Shown here: positions 6,384 through 10,444 of the stretch, piece after piece
How the letters are laid out: every line of letters starts with the position of its first letter
Numbering within the stretch: the stretch's first letter is position 1
DNA from: an uncultured Gammaproteobacteria bacterium
Lineage (GTDB): Bacteria > Pseudomonadota > Gammaproteobacteria > GCA-2729495
DNA: 10,444 nucleotides
NCBI GenBank assembly: GCA_947258805.1
Contig: CAMYJV010000089.1
Location: 1-10,444 of the forward strand
Direction of reading: 5' to 3'
Program-made: the position numbers and the translations under genes
Notes under the pieces: model-generated
Seen by the model: the letters and a program-made list of their open reading frames with translations, nothing else
The model's database searches: none
What the model was told of the DNA's origin: nothing

Positions 6384-7313
6384 ATGACAACAACGGCGAC
6401 AGGAAAAAGCCCCGCGGCGGGCGGCTCCAGGCTCTGGCGCCCGCCTATTGTCGGCATCATCACCACCATCATCATGCTCTTCGCCATTGGCCTGGGGCAC
6501 GCGGCCATGCGCACCGTCGAGGAAACGCTGGGCCGCGACAACACCTACATTGCGGCCATCGGCCTCGGCTTCCTTGGCATCGTGGCGCTGTGGTACGGCG
6601 TGAAGTCGCGCAACGAGAACTTCGCCACGTGGGTGGGCTTCGGCGCCGGCCTGCTGATCTGGATGGCCTGGGTCGAGTTTTTCTACATGTATTACGGCCG
6701 CAAGAACTTCGGCCTGATGCCGCGCATGGAAAACGGCGAGGTCACCACCGAACCCGAATACCTGATCATGGCCGCGACCATCGGCGTGCTGTTCACGATG
6801 CTCGCCTGTTACATCTTCGACAAGGACACGCGCTGCAACATGTTCGTGTGGATCCAGGAAAAGCTCGCACTGCGCGACGGGCTCGGACCACGGACCAAGA
6901 CCGCGCGCGACCGCAACTACGCGCTGATCACGTTCATGGAGACCTTCTACGTCACCTGGTTCATGTATGCGTGGAACCTGCTCGCCTTCGACCCCGCGTT
7001 CGTCGGCTTCGGTGAATCGGCCTTCGTCGCCGAAGCCGCGACGGTGTTCGTGTCGATTACCTGGGGCGGCTTCTGCTTCAGCCGGCTGATCAAGTATCGG
7101 CGCACATCGTCGGCCCTGCGCTACGCGATACCCACTGCCAACATCCTGTGGATCAGCGTCGAAATGGCGTCCCGCTGGGGCATCCTCAAGGAGATCTGGC
7201 TGTATCCGCGGCAATACGTGTTCGAGCTGGGCTGGTTCCTGCTGGCTTTTGCCGTGATGTCGGTGATGATCTACCGGGCGCCGAAAAAGCCCTCGGAGGT
7301 CGGCGAATGGTAG
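6384..7313 (+). CDS. Unrecognised multi-pass inner-membrane protein (about 8 helices)
   Basis: The protein has 309 residues, and I do not recognise its family. ATG 6384 follows AGGGG at 6372-6376 and a good promoter. An in-frame extension to 6135 would run back through the TetR gene and is rejected. Hydrophobic segments fall at about 21-42, 54-73, 80-103, 125-145, 178-202, 215-236, 245-265 and 278-297. Loops rich in Lys/Arg (74-78, 147-178, 237-240 and the C-terminal RAPKKP) alternate with acidic ones, so N and C termini should both be cytoplasmic. It is rich in Trp, Tyr and Phe; His39, Cys142, Cys151 and Cys231 and acidic residues in helices (Glu98, Glu186, Glu260) are possible functional sites. 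There is no MFS, ABC or RND signature. It overlaps the next gene by 7 bases, which suggests that it works with that exported protein. Confidence 0.88.
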   Translation: MTTTATGKSPAAGGSRLWRPPIVGIITTIIMLFAIGLGHAAMRTVEETLGRDNTYIAAIGLGFLGIVALWYGVKSRNENFATWVGFGAGLLIWMAWVEFFYMYYGRKNFGLMPRMENGEVTTEPEYLIMAATIGVLFTMLACYIFDKDTRCNMFVWIQEKLALRDGLGPRTKTARDRNYALITFMETFYVTWFMYAWNLLAFDPAFVGFGESAFVAEAATVFVSITWGGFCFSRLIKYRRTSSALRYAIPTANILWISVEMASRWGILKEIWLYPRQYVFELGWFLLAFAVMSVMIYRAPKKPSEVGEW

Positions 7314-7726
7314 TTCACCCAATGCGCCGTATGCCGTCGCGACCCGGGAGTTTTGCGTTATGCGTCGCGGCCATGATGCTGGTCATGAGCAATTGGTCGG
7401 TGGCCGCAGAACTCACCCTCCGCCCGGGCATGACCGGCGTGGCAGATCTCGGTGCGATTCGCTGTGCGACCTTTAACCAGATGCATCCCGCCGGACCAAC
7501 GGGCATGGAACAGGCGGTGCTGACATGGGCGCAAGGATACTTCTACGGGCTGTCAGGCCAAACGATGGACGAAATCCTGGCGGCGCTGCCTGCTTCCGGC
7601 AAGGCGTGGAACTTCGATACGCTCACCGGGCACATCGTGGCCTTCTGCGCTGCACAGCCCGATGCCGGTATTCCCGATGCCGTCGCCAATCTGTGGGCGC
7701 AGCTCAAGCCTGCTGCCGATAACTGA
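7307..7726 (+). CDS. Small exported two-cysteine protein (HdeA/Rap1a-like pattern)
   Basis: The protein has 139 residues. The start at ATG 7307 is fixed by a full Shine-Dalgarno GGAGGT at 7295-7300, six bases ahead, inside the end of the previous gene; the two overlap by 7 bases. Residues 1-34 form a signal peptide (basic PMRRMPSR, hydrophobic core, cleavage likely after SVAA). No lipobox surrounds Cys19. The mature domain of about 105 residues has exactly two cysteines, Cys53 (AIRCATF) and Cys114 (VAFCAAQP), well placed for one disulfide. Between them are WAQGYFYGLSG and a mainly helical pattern, and it ends in VANLWAQLKP. The C...W/Y-x-x-G-Y...FC-x-x-x-P pattern recalls small periplasmic families such as HdeA (acid chaperone) and Rap1a/Tai (immunity). 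Similarity is only at pattern level, so no function is assigned. Confidence 0.87.
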   Translation: MVVHPMRRMPSRPGSFALCVAAMMLVMSNWSVAAELTLRPGMTGVADLGAIRCATFNQMHPAGPTGMEQAVLTWAQGYFYGLSGQTMDEILAALPASGKAWNFDTLTGHIVAFCAAQPDAGIPDAVANLWAQLKPAADN

Positions 7727-7753
7727 CCCCGCCACGGTCGCCGTCTCGAACAA

Positions 7754-7819
7754 GGAATCGCGGCTGAAGCCGCTCCTACCGAAGACCTGAATCCTGGTAG
7801 GAGCGGCTTTCGCCGCGAT
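7754..7819. repeat. REP pair (7754-7780 and 7796-7819)
   Basis: Two oppositely facing REP copies are separated by 15 bases. The left copy is almost the 1916-1941 arm (AATCGCGGCTGAAGCCGC then TCCTACC). The right copy is GGTAGGAGCGGCTTTCGCC then GCGAT. Both can form hairpins. They lie between the 3' end of the rightward exported-protein gene (7726) and the leftward membrane-protein gene, whose last codons and stop they supply. They could act as a bidirectional terminator. Confidence 0.9.
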
Positions 7820-8285
7820 ACTCATTTTCTGCAGGTTCATCCCGCATCGTTGGCACGAAGCGCCTGGTCGACACGCGCCAGCCCTGCACGATCAGCATGA
7901 CTGCCGCGGCGCCCATCGCGGCCAGCAAGACATAGCTGTTGTATCCCGGCAGCGGCCCGGCGACTGTGAACTTCATGGCCCACCAGCCGACCAGGATCCA
8001 GGCCAGCGTTGGAAAGAACGAACAAAACCCTGCGGCAATGGCCAGGCCGCAGGATACAAGTATCCCTGCGGGAATCAGCAGGGCCAGGACCGAACGTTCA
8101 ACGGCGGGGTCATAGGTGAAAACAGCGATCAGGACCGTCAGGAACAGCACCAGCAGCCCGGGAATCGCCGGCTGGGGCCGACAATTGGCAACGATGCTTT
8201 CAACGAGGCCCCGGGGTGCGCGCGTGGCTGGCCCATCAGCGATACCTTCGCTTCCCTGCGCCCCGGGCCCATTCACGTCCGCCAT
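7776..8285 (-). CDS. Small four-helix membrane protein of unknown function, ending within REP sequence
   Basis: The protein has 169 residues and I do not recognise it. The start at ATG 8285 is preceded on the minus strand by GGAGGA at 8295-8290, a strong though close ribosome binding site. The first 35-40 residues are polar and Gly/Ala-rich. Hydrophobic segments follow at about 41-57, 65-87, 91-106 (WILVGWWAMKF) and 117-134, then a basic segment WRVSTRRF and a charged tail. No catalytic motif is visible. The tail from residue 156 (YRGESRSYQ) is encoded by the REP copy at 7796-7819, and the TAG stop at 7776-7778 lies inside the second REP copy, so the present C-terminus is probably not ancestral. 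It is divergent from the split-barrel gene at 8425, with 139 bases between them. Confidence 0.78.
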   Translation of the reverse strand: MADVNGPGAQGSEGIADGPATRAPRGLVESIVANCRPQPAIPGLLVLFLTVLIAVFTYDPAVERSVLALLIPAGILVSCGLAIAAGFCSFFPTLAWILVGWWAMKFTVAGPLPGYNSYVLLAAMGAAAVMLIVQGWRVSTRRFVPTMRDEPAENEYRGESRSYQDSGLR

Positions 8286-8319
8286 GGAATCCTCCGTTAT
8301 CGCTGACTATCAGTGCCGA

Positions 8320-8352
8320 GAGTGCGACACTGCAACTATGCCAGTGCCACTC
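8320..8352. other. Interrupted inverted repeat in the divergent gap
   Basis: GAGTG-cga-CACTG pairs with CAGTG-c-CACTC across a nine-base loop, giving two five-pair stems with an internal bulge. A further CAGTG lies at 8311-8315. It lies between the divergent genes starting at 8285 and 8425 and might be an operator or leader structure. No convincing -35/-10 pair is seen in 8286-8424. Confidence 0.35.
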
Positions 8353-8424
8353 GCAACGCGAAGCCTGCTCACCCGGTGAAGTGTGAGTGGAAATTCTGGT
8401 TGTGTGCAAGCCGTGGAGAGCACG

Positions 8425-8895
8425 ATGACTGAACTGCGCATCCGGCGAGGCAGTGCCTGGTCGACGGAGACAATCGAGCAATTCCTCAGTGAGACCGTAA
8501 TTCCGATTCGCCTGGCTGCGGCGGATGCCGGTGGTTCGCCCACCGTCATGTCGCTTTGGTACCTGTATAGCGACCGGAGCCTGTGGTGCGCGACACAGCA
8601 GGATGCCCGGCTGGTTGCGATGCTACGCGAACACGACGAGGTGGGTTTCGAGATCGCCGGCGACACGCCACCCTATCACGGCGTGCGCGGACAGGGCCGG
8701 GCGGAACTGTCAACGGAACAGGGTCCAGCGATGCTGGAAGAATTGATCGACCGTTATCTCGGCCGGCGCGACTCCGGTCTCGCCCGCTGGCTGCTCGCCC
8801 GGCGCGACGACGAGATCGCAATTCGAATCCGGCCCACGTGGCTCACTTCCTGGGATTACCGAGAACGCATGCAGGACGCCGTTGCCGCCAGCTAG
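8425..8895 (+). CDS. PNPOx-like FMN/F420-binding split-barrel protein
   Basis: This is a 156-residue cytoplasmic protein with the pyridoxamine-phosphate-oxidase-like split-barrel pattern. PTVMSLWYLYSDRSLWCAT (about 39-57) gives the first strands. ARLVAMLREHDEVGFEI (60-76) matches the usual segment of basic residues before the next strand. PPYHGVRGQGRAEL (81-94) is the conserved P-P-Y-x-G-V-R-x-x-G-x-A turn of this superfamily. IRIRPTWLTSWDYRERM (about 133-149) closes the barrel. Such proteins bind FMN, F420 or haem and mostly have unknown substrates; this one is too short and diverged to be PdxH. I choose ATG 8425 because GGAG at 8415-8418 precedes it by six bases; the frame opens earlier, at 8383. 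It appears to be a single gene, with 132 bases before the next. Confidence 0.85.
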   Translation: MTELRIRRGSAWSTETIEQFLSETVIPIRLAAADAGGSPTVMSLWYLYSDRSLWCATQQDARLVAMLREHDEVGFEIAGDTPPYHGVRGQGRAELSTEQGPAMLEELIDRYLGRRDSGLARWLLARRDDEIAIRIRPTWLTSWDYRERMQDAVAAS

Positions 8896-8952
8896 GCAAC
8901 CGGCACTACCCGCTCACGCGGAACCTTAATGAGCTGTTTGTTCTGCGGACCG

Positions 8953-8969
8953 AAACCCGCTGGGGTTTT
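8953..8969 (+). terminator. Possible weak terminator hairpin after the split-barrel gene
   Basis: AAACCC and GGGTTT form a six-pair stem with loop GCTG, followed by only one more T before G and TTCCC. The stem is short and the T-run poor, so it may not be functional. It lies between the gene ending at 8895 and the transporter starting at 9028; the rest of that 132-base gap shows no clear promoter. Confidence 0.3.
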
Positions 8970-9027
8970 GTTCCCGTGCGGTTCCGTGCTCTGATCCTTG
9001 GCTCCGCAGTTGGCACGGACAGCATTC

Positions 9028-10371
9028 ATGGCAGAGCACGAGACTGCAGCGAAGCACAGCGCGGCAACCTGGCCGAAACCGGCAGTGGCCTGGTTCGGCG
9101 TGGGTGTACTCGTGCTGGCATTCATCTTCTCCATCGCCGACCGGATCATCATCAGCCTGCTCGTAGACCCCATCAAGGCCGACCTGGACCTGACGGATAC
9201 CGAGATGGGCTTCATGATGGGCATTGCTTTTGCCATCTTCTACGCACTGATGGGGCTGCCGATCGGCCGCCTGGCTGACAAGTACAGCCGGCGGCTGATT
9301 ATCGGCACGGGCATTTTCCTGTGGAGCATCATGACCGCGGTGTGCGGCCTGGCCCAGACCTTCTGGCAGCTGTTCCTGGCGCGGGTGGGCGTTGGTGTGG
9401 GTGAAGCCACGCTGTCGCCCGCCGCGTATTCCATGATCGGTGACTACTTCCCGAAAGATAAGCTGGGACGGGCCCTGGGTGTTTACCAGTCCGGCGCCTT
9501 TTTCGGCGTCGGCCTCGCCTTTATTTTTGGCGGGCTGGCAATTCAGTTCGCCAAGGGCGCCGACGAAATCGTGCTGCCGCTGCTCGGTACCTTAAAGCCC
9601 TGGCAGCTCGCGTTCATGATCGTGGGACTGCCCGGCGTGCTGGTGGCAGCCATGATGTTCCTGGTCAAGGAGCCGGCGCGGCAGGGGATCACGTCGGCGG
9701 CCGAGAATGAAATCAGCCTGGGCCAGACCTTCCGCTTCGCGTTCCGGCGCTGGCGCGTATTCATTGCGCACTACACGGGCTTTGCGCTGCTCGCACTGCC
9801 GATGACCACGCTTGCTACCTGGATACCCGCGTACTTCGGGCGGGTATTCGGCATGGCCCCCCCTGAAACCGGCTTGAAGCTCGGGCTGATCGTGTTGATC
9901 TGCTCGCCCATCGGTGTCATTGGCGGCGGCTGGTTCTCGGATATCCTGTTCCGGCGTGGCTACCAGGACGCGCCGCTGCGCGTCGCCATCATGGCTGCCG
10001 TTTTAATGGTGCCCGTCAGCCTGATCGCAACCCGGATGCCGGATCCGGTGCTGGCCCTGGCACTGATGTGCCCCTTTGCATTCGGCGCGAGCATCTCCAT
10101 GGGGCTGGCTCCGGCCGCCCTGCAACTCGTCACACCGAACCGGCTGCGCGCACAGATAGGTGCCGCATGGATGCTGTTCCTGAACCTGATTACCGCCAGC
10201 ATCGGCCCGTGGGCCGTGGGCTGGATCAGCGACGCTTACTTTGGCGACCCGCTGCGCATCGGCGATTCCATTACGATCGTCAACGTGGCGTCCGTCGCAG
10301 TGGGCGGGCTTATATTGTGGGCCACGCTGAAGCCGTTCCGGGAGGCCGTGGAGCAGCAGCACGTCCTCTAG
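9028..10371 (+). CDS. MFS transporter, Spinster-like subgroup
   Basis: This is a 447-residue inner-membrane carrier with about 12 helices. Helix 1 has SIADRIIISLLVDPIKADL (35-53) and motif A is GRLADKYSRRLII (80-92). LFLARVGVGVGEATLSPAA (116-132) carries the helix 4 Arg and Gly-Glu, and MIGDYFPKDKLGRALGVYQSG follows (split here only by position, 136-156). This set is typical of the Spinster-like MFS proteins frequent in Proteobacteria beside TonB receptors and catabolic genes. A central basic loop (about 217-250, ending FRRWR) separates the halves. ATG 9028 is preferred to an in-frame TTG at 8998, which would add ten non-membrane residues; only a weak GGA-type ribosome site is seen upstream. 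The substrate is unknown. It differs clearly in sequence from the MFS protein at 493-1818, so the two are not recent duplicates. Confidence 0.93.
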   Translation: MAEHETAAKHSAATWPKPAVAWFGVGVLVLAFIFSIADRIIISLLVDPIKADLDLTDTEMGFMMGIAFAIFYALMGLPIGRLADKYSRRLIIGTGIFLWSIMTAVCGLAQTFWQLFLARVGVGVGEATLSPAAYSMIGDYFPKDKLGRALGVYQSGAFFGVGLAFIFGGLAIQFAKGADEIVLPLLGTLKPWQLAFMIVGLPGVLVAAMMFLVKEPARQGITSAAENEISLGQTFRFAFRRWRVFIAHYTGFALLALPMTTLATWIPAYFGRVFGMAPPETGLKLGLIVLICSPIGVIGGGWFSDILFRRGYQDAPLRVAIMAAVLMVPVSLIATRMPDPVLALALMCPFAFGASISMGLAPAALQLVTPNRLRAQIGAAWMLFLNLITASIGPWAVGWISDAYFGDPLRIGDSITIVNVASVAVGGLILWATLKPFREAVEQQHVL

Positions 10372-10385
10372 GCGCGGCTTCGACA

Positions 10386-10444
10386 CCATTGACCTGGTGG
10401 GAGCGACCGCAACTCCATTGACCTGGTGGAAGCGACCGCAACTC
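10386..10444. repeat. 29-base tandem direct repeat, cut by the window edge
   Basis: Unit 10386-10414 (CCATTGACCTGGTGGGAGCG...) is followed directly by unit 10415-10443, which differs at one base (G at 10401, A at 10430). The last base in the window fits the start of a third unit. GGTGGGAGCG resembles the head of the REP elements elsewhere in the window, but the palindromic part is absent. Confidence 0.8.

Noticed and set aside
6312..7322. A 336-codon open frame on the minus strand opposite the eight-helix membrane protein
   Set aside because: It is a GC-driven shadow: low-complexity, His/Gln/Arg/Asp-rich translation with no domain, while the plus strand has a promoter, ribosome site, clear helices and a coupled downstream gene.
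7307..7726. Calling the small exported protein a true HdeA or a Rap1a immunity protein
   Set aside because: Only the cysteine/aromatic pattern agrees; cysteine spacing and surrounding residues are not close enough to name it without a profile search.
8915..8988. A long-range inverted repeat GGAACC / GGTTCC in the gap before the second MFS gene
   Set aside because: Only about seven pairs with a loop of more than 50 bases; likely chance in GC-rich sequence.
8583..9278. A 231-codon plus-strand frame spanning the split-barrel gene end and the transporter start
   Set aside because: Arg/Pro-rich translation without domains, out of frame with two well supported genes.

Overview
The window is a GC-rich, densely packed stretch of chromosome, most likely from a gammaproteobacterium. 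I base that on codon use, a TonB-dependent receptor of the kind common in aquatic Gammaproteobacteria and sphingomonads, a TauD-type dioxygenase, and repeated GTAGGAGCGGCTTCAGCC palindromes of the REP class known from pseudomonads and xanthomonad relatives. Genus cannot be told from the sequence. There are nine genes that I support plus one more cut by the left edge, no RNA gene, no CRISPR array, no transposase, and no gene-free gap longer than about 160 bases.

Layout, left to right. (1) The C-terminal part of a TauD/TfdA 2-oxoglutarate dioxygenase overlaps an MFS transporter (TTGA overlap), a probable oxygenase/transport operon. (2) A REP pair with perfect 26-base arms, then an aldo/keto reductase whose last codons are themselves a REP copy. 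(3) A convergent gap with further REPs, then on the minus strand a large TonB-dependent outer-membrane receptor with a strong Shine-Dalgarno that moves its start to 5512, and upstream of it a TetR regulator. (4) Divergent from TetR, a two-gene unit: an unrecognised eight-helix inner-membrane protein followed, with a 7-base overlap, by a small exported two-cysteine protein. The gap between TetR and this unit holds a good promoter with two palindromes exactly 20 bases apart. (5) Another REP pair, a small four-helix membrane protein on the minus strand that ends inside the REPs, a divergent PNPOx-like flavin split-barrel protein, and a second MFS transporter of the Spinster-like type. The right edge cuts a short tandem repeat.

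Working model (inference): the region handles uptake (TonB receptor, two MFS carriers) and oxidation/reduction (TauD, aldo/keto reductase, flavin-type protein) of small organic compounds whose identity is not visible. The TetR protein probably controls itself and the divergent membrane/periplasmic pair, and perhaps the receptor. The best candidate for something undescribed is the TetR-controlled pair at 6384-7726 with its tandem operator. The REP copies that supply the C-termini of two separate genes are the most unusual sequence-level observation.
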